This document shows, in pieces, positions 50,884 to 60,814 of a stretch of 64,000 bases of DNA. The translations under genes and the position numbers were made by a program. Below the pieces are notes generated by a model that saw only the letters and a program-made list of their open reading frames with translations, did no database searches and was not told where the DNA came from. How positions within the stretch are numbered: position 1 is the stretch's first letter; the number at the start of each line of letters is the position of its first letter. This stretch comes from Chaetoceros tenuissimus (lineage: Eukaryota > Bacillariophyta > Thalassiosirophyceae > Chaetocerotales > Chaetocerotaceae): the NCBI GenBank assembly GCA_021927905.1, contig BLLK01000051.1, positions 124,001 through 188,000 on the forward strand, written 5' to 3'.

Positions 50884-52338
50884 ATGTCGGGCAAAAGGCT
50901 TTTCTTGAAGGCAGCAAACTCGAAAAGAATTTCATCACATATCATTTCTCCTTCTTCCATTTCTTCTCGATATCTTTCCTCCTCTTCAAATCTTCCATCG
51001 CAATCTCAAGAAAATGCACTCACAAACACACAAGAATCAAAGCCACCAGCAGTACCAATAAACTTCAACACCAGTAGTAAAATACAAGGAGAAGAATCGC
51101 AAATATTAGAAGTAAAACTGAAACCCAATCAGACACTCCGAGCTGAATCCGGCGCGATGCTATTCATGACTGACGGCGTAGAGATGCAGACATCACTGGG
51201 AAACTCTTCTTCGGGAATCTCTGACGGGTTTAAAAGAATGATCACTGGTCAAAATATGTTTTTGAGCGATTATACGTATACAGGTGATGGTGATACTTCG
51301 GGGACTGTAGCGCTCGGTACGGCCTTTCCGAGTAAAATTCTTCGTTTTTCATTGGGTGAATATGGAAATAAGTTGATTTGTCAAAAAGGGGCTTATTTGG
51401 CTAGTAGTATGGATGTTAATATTGAAATGGAGTTTGCAAAGAAATTTACTGCGGGATTCTTTGGTGGTGAAGGTTTTATTCTTCAGTCTTTGACGGGGGA
51501 GGGAGATGTGTTTGTCAAAGCTGGTGGTGCTTTGGTCAAGAGAGAATTGAAGGATGGTGAAGTCTTACGGGTTAGTTCTGGAAGTCTAGTGGCTTTTACA
51601 CAAGATGTAGAATTTGATGTTCAGACTGTGCAAGGGTTCAAAAATGTCGTTTTTGGTGGTGAAGGATTGTTCATGACTACTCTTACTGGACCAGGTACTG
51701 TTTGGCTGCAAGGAATGGCTCCTGATAAAATGATTAGTGAAATTGCTAGACGTGTTCCTTCTGGAGGTATTGGTCTTGGTATTCCTATTGGTATGGGAGG
51801 TGGAGGTAGTGGAGCAGAAGGAGGAGCTGCCGATACTCCAGTCGATGCACCTGTCGATGGTAATGGTGAGGCTGCAATTGATGAATCAAGCAGTAACACA
51901 GATTTAGATGGACAAGAACAAGATCATCAAGATTTGGTAGCAGCTACGGATCAAGCACAACAGGCAGATCGAAATGCTACAATTGCATCATCTGGGCTGG
52001 ATACTTCTTCTTCGTCTGATCCGGAATCGGCTTCTTCACTTTTTGGAGATGCAGCTCCAAAGGATGACCCATCCTATGCAGCAACATCTACTGATGATCC
52101 AACAAATTCTTTTGCAAATGAATCATCAACTTTTCCTGATATGGAAGATTCATCGTTTTCATCGGAAAGTGTGGACTTTGGAGATGATCTTACAAATGAT
52201 AGTCAATTTGATGACTTTCAACAAGATGAAACATCATTTTCTACTGAATCTAGTGATTTAGGTACTGGTGAAGGTGGAGAAGAAGAAGGAAGTGGAATAT
52301 TAGGTATGATTTGGGACTTCTTAACGGATGATGATTAA
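50884..52338 (+). CDS. AIM24-family protein, probably mitochondrial
   Basis: Intact 484-residue frame. The N-terminus is basic and Ser-rich without acidic residues for about 40 positions (MSGKRLFLKAANSKRISSHI), as in a mitochondrial presequence. Residues 55-310 form the AIM24 (DUF124, TRAP-like) beta-domain: 'ILEVKLKPNQTLRAESGAML', 'GFFGGEGFILQSLTGEGDVF', VVFGGEGLFMTTLTGPGTVW, with the two characteristic G-G-E-G-x-x repeats. In yeast Aim24 supports inner-membrane organisation (MICOS). The C-terminal 170 residues are acidic, Asp/Ser-rich and low-complexity with a hydrophobic end (GILGMIWDFL), an extension I do not know from the family. Confidence 0.82.
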   Translation: MSGKRLFLKAANSKRISSHIISPSSISSRYLSSSSNLPSQSQENALTNTQESKPPAVPINFNTSSKIQGEESQILEVKLKPNQTLRAESGAMLFMTDGVEMQTSLGNSSSGISDGFKRMITGQNMFLSDYTYTGDGDTSGTVALGTAFPSKILRFSLGEYGNKLICQKGAYLASSMDVNIEMEFAKKFTAGFFGGEGFILQSLTGEGDVFVKAGGALVKRELKDGEVLRVSSGSLVAFTQDVEFDVQTVQGFKNVVFGGEGLFMTTLTGPGTVWLQGMAPDKMISEIARRVPSGGIGLGIPIGMGGGGSGAEGGAADTPVDAPVDGNGEAAIDESSSNTDLDGQEQDHQDLVAATDQAQQADRNATIASSGLDTSSSSDPESASSLFGDAAPKDDPSYAATSTDDPTNSFANESSTFPDMEDSSFSSESVDFGDDLTNDSQFDDFQQDETSFSTESSDLGTGEGGEEEGSGILGMIWDFLTDDD

Positions 52339-52894
52339 AATAAAAGGATAATGTTGCAATGAGCATTTAAACATAGTCCTTGGCTCTATGAAACTTTTCT
52401 ACTTCTCTTTGATAAAGAATAATTTCATTTATAAAAATGAAGTAGAAATGTCTGTTGAGGAACAAAGTATAATTATGGCTCTCGAAAAAGGAATGATGTT
52501 ATCATCAAGATCGGATGAATTTCATCATGAGGTACGCAGATTATACACTAGCTAGATCGCTGTATAAAAGGCGATAAATATATGAAATATATTCTTTTTG
52601 AAACTGCATTCATTTATGGGCGCTTTACCTATTCCATCCGTCTTTCTCTTTCAACACCTATCTAAAATCGTTTTTAGCCAATGCTTTGTTTTTCAAAAAA
52701 GTGAAAAACGGGGAAACCGTAAAGAAAAGTAATGGAAATAATTTAGCACAAACATTAGTCAATCCCATATCGTTTAAAAAAAAAAACGGATCTTTCCCTC
52801 CTCGAGCTCCTTTCGCCTTTCGCATACGCACTTCCAACATTGTACTATTTCTGTTGATAAGAAGGAATTAACCTGGTCGGTGGTGAATACAACA
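52339..52894. other. Spacer, nothing recognised
   Basis: 556 bp. A poly-A run at about 52777-52786 and a purine/pyrimidine patch near 52690 are the only low-complexity features. No gene is supported. Confidence 0.45.
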
Positions 52895-54682
52895 ATGGCA
52901 GACGAGGAAGTTAACAAGGACGCAGTTGAAACTGCACAAACTGGGATTGAAGCCATGAGTATTCAAGATAAATCAGGCGACAAAGATTCGGCAGAAGCTG
53001 ATCTCAAGAAATACAACAAAGCCATAGATTCTACCAGGTCTCCAGATGCGCAACTTCTTGCAAATAGAGCAAGAGCTTTCTACCACTTAGAGAAATATCG
53101 AGATGCTATCAAAGACTGTGAAGATGCGATTGCAAAAGATCCCAAATGTCTTTTAGCACTGCAGATTTGTGGTAGATCTTTTCTAGCTTTAAAACAATAC
53201 GGAGATGCAGCTACCGAGTTACGGGCCGCTCAAGCGGTATCGCATGATGAATCAATTGAAAAAGAATTGTCAAAGCTTTATAAAACTTCACACAAGCCAA
53301 AAGCAAAATTCGTAAACCCAGACACTTTGGAAAAAATGAACTTCGATGAAAAGCAAGAAGGCTGGCAACCAGGAGAGAGAAATACAAAAAATCGTGCAAA
53401 GAAGAATGAGAAAAATATTAAGAAGTCAGCATATGGAGCAAAGAGTGAAATAGAATGGCTACATGAAAAATGGATGTCTTCGAACTATGTGCCAAATGCA
53501 ACAAACGTTGGTAAGAAGAAGCTTGGAGATGGATATGCAGTAAGAAAAATGCGTAAATATGATCAAGATTTTCTCAAAAAAGCAGAGAAAATGCAAAATC
53601 TTCGTTACAAGTTTTATCGGGTTACTGGCAGCAAAGAGGAGAAAATTAAATTTGTGAGGAAGATAGAAAAGGCTGCCAATGATCTCCAAAATGAAATAAT
53701 TAAGGTCCTGAAAGTACTTGGCATTCACGATATAGGCTTTATTCCAAGTTATCTTCCAAGTATAATTACTAATAGGTGCCTAGCAAGAATGCATTGTGCG
53801 ATGAGTATTGGCCCAGAACCCATGGTTCCTTGCAAGAAGGAAACATACCCTGTTGCATATGAACTTTTCCGAGCTGCAATTGAAGATGCGGATGAGTGCA
53901 TTCGTATCGTTCGCTTCCCGGAATTTATAACTTCTCTCGCTCCTACCATGAAAGCAAACCCAATGGCAATATTTGCAAGTGCAAATAGTGTTGAAATGAA
54001 CTTGATGCTCATGAATCGTGGAAGATCATATCAGTATCTTGAAGAGTATGAATTGGCAATGAATGACTTTAAAGCACTCTGTTCAAGAAAACGAATGGAT
54101 TCTCCGCAATCCTGGAATCAGCCCCCTACTCTGCGTGATGCTACTATGGAGTGCCTTAATACAGCAACTCTCATCAAGTTACGTGATAAGGTACCAAGAC
54201 CACACTATACTAAAGAAGAGCTTGAAAAATTCGAAAAGGAAGTTGGTTTAGGTCTCTACAGCGCCGAGAAATTCCTTTGTGGTTTTTGCCGTGCCAAACA
54301 GTCTAATGAAGTGAACCTGAGGTTATGTGCTGGATGCAATAATGCTTGGTTCTGTAGCCAGGAATGTTTGAAGAAAGCATGGAAGACTGGCCACAAAGCA
54401 AAGTGTGAACCAAAGAAAAGTCCTGTTTTTTCAATTTCAATAGAACTGATTACAAAAATTACAAAGGAGGTTAAAGAGACTGGGTTCAGTGGTTTCAGTA
54501 CTTCAGATCAGTGTTATATGATTTGCCAAGACGAAAATGGTGAATACTTTGACAGTCTCTCGGATGGCGAGTTGGATCTACTACAGGCACTACAGAATAT
54601 GGTGCAGGGTACGCCCTTGAATTGCTTGAATGACCTCATAGAGAACTATCGAAGAGAAAGAGCAGCTATAAATGCGAAGTAG
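52895..54682 (+). CDS. TPR and MYND zinc-finger protein
   Basis: Intact 595-residue frame from the first ATG. Residues 25-125 are TPR-like helical pairs ('LLANRARAFYHLEKYRDAIK', DCEDAIAKDPKCLLAL, GRSFLALKQYGDAATEL). A basic region follows, and a second helical/TPR-like region at about 300-420 with LMNRGRSYQYLEEYELAMND. A MYND zinc finger lies at about 463-505 with the pattern C-x2-C...C-x2-C...C-x3-C...H-x3-C: CGFCRAKQ, LCAGCNNAWFCSQECLK, GHKAKC. MYND fingers bind Pro-rich peptides, and TPRs bind chaperones or other partners; SET-domain methyltransferases often carry MYND, but no SET domain is present. Probably a cytosolic or nuclear adaptor. Confidence 0.83.
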   Translation: MADEEVNKDAVETAQTGIEAMSIQDKSGDKDSAEADLKKYNKAIDSTRSPDAQLLANRARAFYHLEKYRDAIKDCEDAIAKDPKCLLALQICGRSFLALKQYGDAATELRAAQAVSHDESIEKELSKLYKTSHKPKAKFVNPDTLEKMNFDEKQEGWQPGERNTKNRAKKNEKNIKKSAYGAKSEIEWLHEKWMSSNYVPNATNVGKKKLGDGYAVRKMRKYDQDFLKKAEKMQNLRYKFYRVTGSKEEKIKFVRKIEKAANDLQNEIIKVLKVLGIHDIGFIPSYLPSIITNRCLARMHCAMSIGPEPMVPCKKETYPVAYELFRAAIEDADECIRIVRFPEFITSLAPTMKANPMAIFASANSVEMNLMLMNRGRSYQYLEEYELAMNDFKALCSRKRMDSPQSWNQPPTLRDATMECLNTATLIKLRDKVPRPHYTKEELEKFEKEVGLGLYSAEKFLCGFCRAKQSNEVNLRLCAGCNNAWFCSQECLKKAWKTGHKAKCEPKKSPVFSISIELITKITKEVKETGFSGFSTSDQCYMICQDENGEYFDSLSDGELDLLQALQNMVQGTPLNCLNDLIENYRRERAAINAK

Positions 54683-54984
54683 TTACATTTCTATAAGTTT
54701 ATCAACTTTTAAAAGAAACCAAGAGAATAATTGTATCTACCTTACTATTGTGTTTCAAACTTACAAGTATGCCTCTCTTAAAATCAGTTTTCAAAAAAGT
54801 ATTACATGGGGAACCGTTAACTAGAGGTTAACTATCTAGAATTTAGCTAAAGAATTAGTCAATCCCAGAAGATTGTTTTTATTTCAAATAAATAACGATC
54901 ATTTCTTTCTTCTTCTTCGAAACCTTGCTCACTCACTCACTCATTCAAATTACAACTAAGATTACATACAAACTCCTAAACATA
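54683..54984. other. Spacer, nothing recognised
   Basis: 302 bp. The downstream frame is open from 54925 but starts without ATG, and a four-fold cactcactcactcatt stretch lies at 54928-54945. No other feature. Confidence 0.4.
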
Positions 54985-56379
54985 ATGAGATCTTCTCGAA
55001 GGGCTATCGAGAGCGATAGACCCATGTGCAACGGATATGTTTGCATGTATGACTGCGATTTTTCTCTTCCCATCCCTAGCTTTTCAACACATCAACATTT
55101 GATGGAATACAAATATGAAGTTTATGCATCTATTGACTCCTCTACAGACTTGACGGATGCTATTTCAGAAGTAGAAAGTAAAATTCTTTCCATCACATCT
55201 TCACAAATGGGATTAAAGACATGCAATGTCAAAACTGCTGCTGCACAATTTACATTTTCGTCAGGATACAATTGGATCTATAAAGATTTTCCTCAAGATA
55301 ATTTCAACTCTGTCATTACTTCCATGAGTTCTGCACCATCAGATAATGTTGATAAAGAATTGACGGAATGTAAGGGAAGAGTGAACAGTAAACCTGTCAA
55401 GACAACATGTATCCCAATCTCTGGATTGATGAAAGTGGGCTATTTTGGGATTCCAACTGCTGAATCGGATGTCGAGCATTCATTACTAAACTTGATTGAG
55501 CGTGGGGCGAGGGAAGACTGGTTCACAACTGATAGAATTCAAAAAGTAGTTTATACGGGAACTACAGGCAAAGATTATATTTCTGATGTTCCACTAAATG
55601 TCAACAGTAATAATGAAGCCAAGGCAGAAATTGCAGAAACTGATAACATGATTCAAAATGAAAATAATCCTTTGTTGAGTGGGGCAGGCATTGGTATCAT
55701 CGTAGCAGCAATCTGTGCAATTGTTCTTGGCACTATATTTCTTGCGAAAAAAGTCTTTGGAAAGAATGGAAATGAGAAATATATATCCACCCCTTCACCA
55801 AATCAAGGTAAAAAGTTTGGTTTGAGAGCATATGATTCAGAATGTATTCGAGCTAATTTTGATGATGACTGTCTACGAATTGAAACACCAAAGCATGGTG
55901 TTCATGTGGATCCTTTTGAGTCGCCTCCTTTGGCAGTGCCTCCATCTACTTATTTGGAAGCACAACTGAATGATCACGTAAAGTATACTGATTTGAGCCG
56001 TGTGACGGAAGGATCTAGGGAGTCAGGATCTTCAAACATGTCTTCTCTTTTGCATAGTATTGAATCATCTGTACATTCAGACTCATTGCACATTCTATCA
56101 AATTCAGTATATACAAATGGAAGTAGATTGGTAGAGGATGAGATTGACGAAGATGAGGAATACGAAGAAGAAGTTACTACTGACGACGTGAACATGACTG
56201 TGTATGAAGAAGGTGATAGTACTTTGGAAACTATAGAAGCTGGAGTTGGAAATATATTGCAAGCAAAAAGTAGCGAATGCGAAGAGGACATTACAAATGA
56301 TGACTTGTATGGGGACGCTATCGTTACTTCAGATGATGCGGCAAGTCAGAAAGATGAAAGTGATGCTTCTACCAACTAA
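54985..56379 (+). CDS. Single-pass membrane protein, family member 1
   Basis: 464 residues from the first ATG. The N-terminal domain of about 230 residues has 'YKYEVYASIDSSTDLTDAIS' followed by the amphipathic helix EVESKILSIT, Cys at CKGRV and TTCIPISG, and KVVYTGTTG near its end. A membrane helix lies at about 235-258 (GIGIIVAAICAIVLGTIFLA), followed by KK and a long acidic Ser-rich tail (DEIDEDEEYEEE). The order of features (Y-x-Y-E-V-Y strand, helix, T-C-x-P-x-x-G, x-V-x-F/Y-x-G, TM, acidic tail) matches the two minus-strand genes that follow. No signal peptide is visible; an unseen upstream exon or a reverse signal-anchor would be needed to place the Cys domain outside. Function unknown. 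Confidence 0.7.
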   Translation: MRSSRRAIESDRPMCNGYVCMYDCDFSLPIPSFSTHQHLMEYKYEVYASIDSSTDLTDAISEVESKILSITSSQMGLKTCNVKTAAAQFTFSSGYNWIYKDFPQDNFNSVITSMSSAPSDNVDKELTECKGRVNSKPVKTTCIPISGLMKVGYFGIPTAESDVEHSLLNLIERGAREDWFTTDRIQKVVYTGTTGKDYISDVPLNVNSNNEAKAEIAETDNMIQNENNPLLSGAGIGIIVAAICAIVLGTIFLAKKVFGKNGNEKYISTPSPNQGKKFGLRAYDSECIRANFDDDCLRIETPKHGVHVDPFESPPLAVPPSTYLEAQLNDHVKYTDLSRVTEGSRESGSSNMSSLLHSIESSVHSDSLHILSNSVYTNGSRLVEDEIDEDEEYEEEVTTDDVNMTVYEEGDSTLETIEAGVGNILQAKSSECEEDITNDDLYGDAIVTSDDAASQKDESDASTN

Positions 56380-56528
56380 TGCTAGAAGTATCAATAATCT
56401 CAATAAGGGGATACAGAATTAATTAGGGCTAAGTTAAGTTAAATATCTTATTTGCAGTGATGGAAGTAGTTAGTAGGTATTGCTGCAATCAAGCGCTGTA
56501 TGTCTACGCTGCTTCTATTTTCATTCCT

Positions 56529-57740
56529 TTATAATTTTCCTTCGTAATCTTCCGTCTCAACACTGAATGCAGAGTCGTCTGCGGCACTCTCTTCGGCATA
56601 ACTCAAATCATCTCTTCCGCGAAGTCTGTCCATCATACTGGTGAGGTTCAAGGTTCCATTTGTAGTCACAGTCCTTGAATCTAACTGGTTTGCAGATGGA
56701 TTTGTACCTGTTTCATTTCTTCCAATATCTACAATTTCAACTCCATCCGGTGAATTTTCAGTAAACACTGGTCTCATCAAATCATCATCTCTCGCTGCTT
56801 CACCAATCTCAATAGCATCGTCTTGTATAGACTCAAATTTTGCCCTTGGATCATTTCGTCTCTTCAACTTGACCACCACTAGCACAATTCCAAAAATAAA
56901 GGCTAAACCCAATAAACAAATGACAGTAATACCCGTTTCAGAAACAATCTTGTCTTCCAAGTTATCAAAAAATCCAGTAGAAGGAGGCCGAGTAGGATCA
57001 TTTCTCGGTTCATCATAATCACTCGTTTGACCCAAGAACTGCACCTGATGCAATCCTTCAATGGAAACAAAAAGAAGCGGATCTTCCATGGAAGACTTTA
57101 TTTGACCCAAAACATTGAAATCAAGGCCTACACTTCCCCCCTCCATCTGTGCAGGAATTTGAGCCGTGATACTTCCCTTGACTGGAAAACAAGTGACATC
57201 TTGTACATTCTCAAGTGATTTACATTCCTCTTCTACATCGTATTCATCTTTGGGAGAAGTGTTCCAACCGAGTACATTTGTAAATTCATTTAATCTACGA
57301 ACATTGTTGATATTCAATGCATCCCCTAGCATCTCCCGACAGGATCCAGTAGGGTTTCCATTGCTGTTGGACAAAGGAGAAGCTTTGACGATATTACGAA
57401 AGAGTATATCTTCTACTTGGGATAAAATCTGGTCTTTATCTTGTACATCGTATAAATAGAGTTGGTAATCGTAGTCAATGGTAACATCTTCTAGGATAGG
57501 ATCACTAAATGTAATATCTGAGAAATACGTTTCGAGATTTCCGAATGAATTTTCACATGAGATGGATTCCATGTAAGATGTCGTTTGGTCAATGATTACT
57601 TCAGGTGCATCGTCAATGGTAGGTAATGAAGAAGGAAGCAAAGACGGAGAAGACGAAGGTAATTTCGTAGGAGATGGCGTAGGTGCCAAAGTCGCTGCTG
57701 CCGTGGGGGAAGGAGTCGGTGCTGGTACGTTGACACTCAT
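56529..57740 (-). CDS. Single-pass membrane protein, family member 2
   Basis: 403 residues with ATG. A Pro/Thr/Ser-rich N-terminus of about 50 residues (MSVNVPAPTPSPTAAATLAP) precedes the domain: SCENSFGNLETYF, YDYQLYLYDVQDKDQILSQV, CREMLGDA, VRRLNEFTNVLGW, 'DVTCFPVKGSITAQIP', VQFLGQ. The membrane helix is at about 268-288 (ITVICLLGLAFIFGIVLVVV) with a basic stop (KLKRRN), followed by an acidic tail containing FESIQDDAIEIGEAA. It aligns with member 3 through C-E-N-S-F, R-R-L-N-E, G-W and T-C-F-x-V-K-G, so orthologous Cys pairs are conserved. The Pro-rich N-terminus lacks a hydrophobic signal, which is odd for an ectodomain. Convergent with member 1, with 149 bp between the stops. Confidence 0.75.
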   Translation of the reverse strand: MSVNVPAPTPSPTAAATLAPTPSPTKLPSSSPSLLPSSLPTIDDAPEVIIDQTTSYMESISCENSFGNLETYFSDITFSDPILEDVTIDYDYQLYLYDVQDKDQILSQVEDILFRNIVKASPLSNSNGNPTGSCREMLGDALNINNVRRLNEFTNVLGWNTSPKDEYDVEEECKSLENVQDVTCFPVKGSITAQIPAQMEGGSVGLDFNVLGQIKSSMEDPLLFVSIEGLHQVQFLGQTSDYDEPRNDPTRPPSTGFFDNLEDKIVSETGITVICLLGLAFIFGIVLVVVKLKRRNDPRAKFESIQDDAIEIGEAARDDDLMRPVFTENSPDGVEIVDIGRNETGTNPSANQLDSRTVTTNGTLNLTSMMDRLRGRDDLSYAEESAADDSAFSVETEDYEGKL

Positions 57741-58174
57741 TTGTTGATGTGCTTTTATGTTACTTGCAGTAGTAGTGTCGATAGTTGTTGCATAAAAGTT
57801 ACTTCAACAGAGTCTATGTGTTGCATACTGTTGCATCACAGTATGTTGTGTTTAAGAAGAAGAAAAGTGTCTGTTGCAAAATGAGAATCATTTTAAGAAT
57901 CAATCTTTCAAGACTAAATTGCTGTAATTTCAAGCATGAGCGCTGCTCAAGAACTTTCCACAAGATAGAATTTTGAAAACAGAGGTTCAAATGAAACCCT
58001 TGTGAAATTGTTGTTTCAAAATCTATGACCAAAACTGAAACATATATATTTCTATTAGCTAGAAAAATATCATAATTTGAAACTATAGGCTCATCACTAG
58101 GCTACATTATTCATACCGCAACCCATGAGCCGTCTCCCATTACAAAAAGTGCGATTCATTCCTTTCATAATTAA
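57741..58174. other. Spacer between family members 2 and 3
   Basis: 434 bp with short frames on both strands but no supportable gene. It must contain the promoter of member 2. Confidence 0.45.
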
Positions 58175-59233
58175 CTATATCTCTCCCTCCTCGTCAATCT
58201 CTTTCTTTTTACCACTTGGACTCAATTCAATCACTTCTTCATTCGCACTATCACAAATGACACTCACATCACGCTGTAAACTTTCCATTTGTGCCAATGG
58301 CGAACTCTTTTCTGCATTCTGTTCTCTTTTCCACATGAAAAATGCAATCCCAGCTACAATCAATGCAAAGATACCCGCCAAAAGTCCAAAACTCAATGCA
58401 GTCTTTTCTTCCGGATCAATATTTAGTACAGGTGCAGAACTAGGTGCAATAGACGGAATACTTGAAGCCATGGATGGTGCCTGACTCAAAATCAAGGATC
58501 GACCTATAAAATTCACCTGATTGACTTTTCCAGTAATGAATGCTTCATCGTCCATGATACCCTTGACTGCATTCAATAATTTATCCTGATGTTGAAATTT
58601 ATCATCTGTCAACGTGGAAGGAATCTGAGTCGTCAATCGTCCCTTGACGGCAAAACAGGTATAACCATTGATAATTTCGGAAGAAGTACAAGGCTCCGAA
58701 GAAAAAGTATCCATTGGGTTCTTACTCCATCCTATAAACGTATTCAAAGCTTCATTCAATCGTCTACCCTGCGGCATGGCACCCATTAGCATTTCATGAC
58801 AGAGATGGGTCGATTCCAGTTCTTCACTGAACCAAGGACTTGTTGCAAGTATAGATTCAAAAATTTTAGTTTCAATTTCCTCCAAGGCCTTTTCTCTATC
58901 GGCAATATTGTTAATGTAGATTTCATAATCGTATCTTGTCAATAGGTTCGTGATTGGTGACTCAATGTTTGTATAAGAGGGATAGTAGGAATCTAAATTC
59001 ACAAAAGAGTTTTCACACGTGACTTTGGAGATTTGTTCATTTTCGTAAAAGAATTTGGGTTGGTCTGCTTGTACTGGTGCACGAGATGGAGGTGATGATG
59101 CCGTGACTGTTGGCTGTGATGATTTGGTAGGCTTTGAGGTGTAGGGTATCGGTGTCGGTGTTGGATGAAAGGTTGGCGATGGTGAAATAGTTTCTTTTGG
59201 TGGTGCGAGGACCTTGTCTATTTCGTCCGACAT
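58175..59233 (-). CDS. Single-pass membrane protein, family member 3
   Basis: 352 residues with ATG. N-terminal Pro/Thr/Ser-rich part (SPSPTFHPTPTPIPYTSKPT), then VTCENSFVNLDSYYPS, 'RYDYEIYINNIADREKALEE', CHEMLMGAMPQGRRLNEALN, FIGWSKNPMD, 'GYTCFAVKGRLTTQIP', VNQVNFIGR. A spacer SQAPSMASSIPSIAPSS leads to a membrane helix at about 284-305 (GLLAGIFALIVAGIAFFMW), KRE, and a short acidic tail with QMESLQRDVSVICDSANEE. The tail motif M-E-S-(L/I)-Q also occurs in member 2 as F-E-S-I-Q. Same orientation as member 2, suggesting tandem duplication; member 1 is more diverged. Confidence 0.75.
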   Translation of the reverse strand: MSDEIDKVLAPPKETISPSPTFHPTPTPIPYTSKPTKSSQPTVTASSPPSRAPVQADQPKFFYENEQISKVTCENSFVNLDSYYPSYTNIESPITNLLTRYDYEIYINNIADREKALEEIETKIFESILATSPWFSEELESTHLCHEMLMGAMPQGRRLNEALNTFIGWSKNPMDTFSSEPCTSSEIINGYTCFAVKGRLTTQIPSTLTDDKFQHQDKLLNAVKGIMDDEAFITGKVNQVNFIGRSLILSQAPSMASSIPSIAPSSAPVLNIDPEEKTALSFGLLAGIFALIVAGIAFFMWKREQNAEKSSPLAQMESLQRDVSVICDSANEEVIELSPSGKKKEIDEEGEI

Positions 59234-59660
59234 GATTTCTTTGTAACTATTTGTTGTTGTACTTCGTGAAGTAGGCTCTGTTGGAAGAATGTGTACTTTA
59301 GTTAGTTAGAGGTGTATTCTATAGTTTATCGAATGCAAATAGATGCGTACTTTAGAATTGAATTACAGTAGTCTAGTACTTCAACAATTACATTGTGTAC
59401 TTCATGTGTTTCTCGGAGTTGAGAAATGAGTAAGTATGTCGATGGTTTTGTCGCAGATTGAACAAGACTGCTCATACGACTGGATTTGAAAGTCTGTCTC
59501 TGGCTAATTTTATTTCATCCACGTTGTGTTGGTAGACAAAATATCAACGGTTTGGGTTCACGTCATCTTTTCTTTTTCTTCTTGTTCCATCAGCTGAGCT
59601 TTGGTGGTGTTATCTTCACTCATTTCATTCTTCCATCATCAAACAATATACAAGGTCATC
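59234..59660. other. Divergent promoter region
   Basis: 427 bp between two genes read in opposite directions. A pyrimidine-rich stretch at 59567-59590 (tcttttctttttcttcttg) lies before the next start. No gene or RNA is recognised. Confidence 0.45.
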
Positions 59661-60441
59661 ATGCCAATCTCAAAAACATATCTTATTGCACTCGTTTGCA
59701 CTTTGTTTCTCACACAGACATTGACAGATGCATTCTCTACTCCCAATTATGAAATCAGTAAACTGACACAACCAAAGATATCCAAATCGCCAATGTTTGA
59801 ATATCTAAAATTTGACTCTAACCCACAATTTGATGTACTTGCCAAAACAAAAGAATATATTCAAGCACAAGGATCAGAAGATATGGAAGAGTGGTATGCG
59901 GATGATTATGTATTACGTGGCCCTGTCATTGGACCCATTATGTATACGAAAAGATTTGAAAGAAGCTCAAAAGGGATTAGGGCTTATCGACGCCTTTCCA
60001 AATGTCAAAGTGGATACATTTGGATATACAGTCGATCCGGAGAATCCATACAGATGTTTTTACTTTCAGAGATGGAGAGCTGTCATGGAAGGTGATTTAG
60101 ATGCGTATGGAACTATTTATCCAATCAATGGCGATGAAATGGAGACACAAGTCAGTACGTTTTCCGTAGTGTTCAATCCAGAAGGAAAGATTGTATATGA
60201 ACAAGTTGGAGCTGTTGTAGATCGTTTAGAAGGAAATACGCAAGGAAAGGCTGCTGTATTTGGATTACTTCACACTGCAGGTTTGAAATTGAAAGCTAGT
60301 CCAGGGGATGCAGTATTTGGATTTATTCAAAGATTTGGACATGTCGTAGGTGGTATGGGAAGAAGCTGGTCACGGAAAAAGGATCTACCAAAATGGTGGG
60401 TCAGTCCAAGCAGAGGTGCAGATGGTACTGAGCAATGGTGA
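59661..60441 (+). CDS. SnoaL/NTF2-like plastid-targeted protein with one frame break
   Basis: ATG at 59661 begins a signal peptide ending in LTDAF-STPN, compatible with plastid targeting. The first frame runs through 'MEEWYADDYVLRGPVIGPIM' to YTK, then at about 59949-59952, in an AAAA run, one extra base shifts the reading frame and the protein resumes as DLKEAQKGLGLIDAFPNV, 'TFGYTVDPENPYRCFYFQRW', MEGDLDAYG, 'VSTFSVVFNPEGKIVYEQVG'. The joined protein would have about 259 residues. The cone-shaped SnoaL-like fold is indicated by the W-Y-A-D-D-Y-V-x-R-G-P opening and the F-N-x-E-G-K-I strand near the end. Such proteins can be isomerases, hydrolases or ligand binders; none can be chosen here. 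Assembly error is as likely as a lesion. Confidence 0.78.
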
Positions 60442-60814
60442 TGTACTTAACATGAGATTATTAATGTAGTAGTCTTCTGTAATGTTTATAAGAATAAGTT
60501 CTTCAAAGATCCAGTTACAATAATTTATACTTATGGCATTATTATCTTTCCACTTTAGATGGAATTAGAATTCTATTTTAATCGGTACTTATTTGAAAGA
60601 AGCCTTGAAATGAATTTTCAAAAGAAGCTAAATTCAAGTTATCCCTTTCATGTCGGTAGAAGAAAAATGAGAGGTTGTCATTGTCGTGTTTTCACAGAAC
60701 ATGTATCTATGGTATCTTGGTATCTTTTTTCTCTCTATTTCTTATTTATTTCTACACATGTGCCTATTATATGATTAGCAAAGTAATCATATAACAATTC
60801 AATAGCATCACATC
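60442..60814. other. Spacer, nothing recognised
   Basis: 373 bp of AT-rich sequence. A 71-codon frame at about 60559 has no recognisable content and is probably chance. Confidence 0.45.

Noticed and set aside
60559-60774. 71-codon frame after the SnoaL-like gene
   Set aside because: No recognisable content, and it fills the short AT-rich gap before the cyclophilin gene where a promoter is expected.
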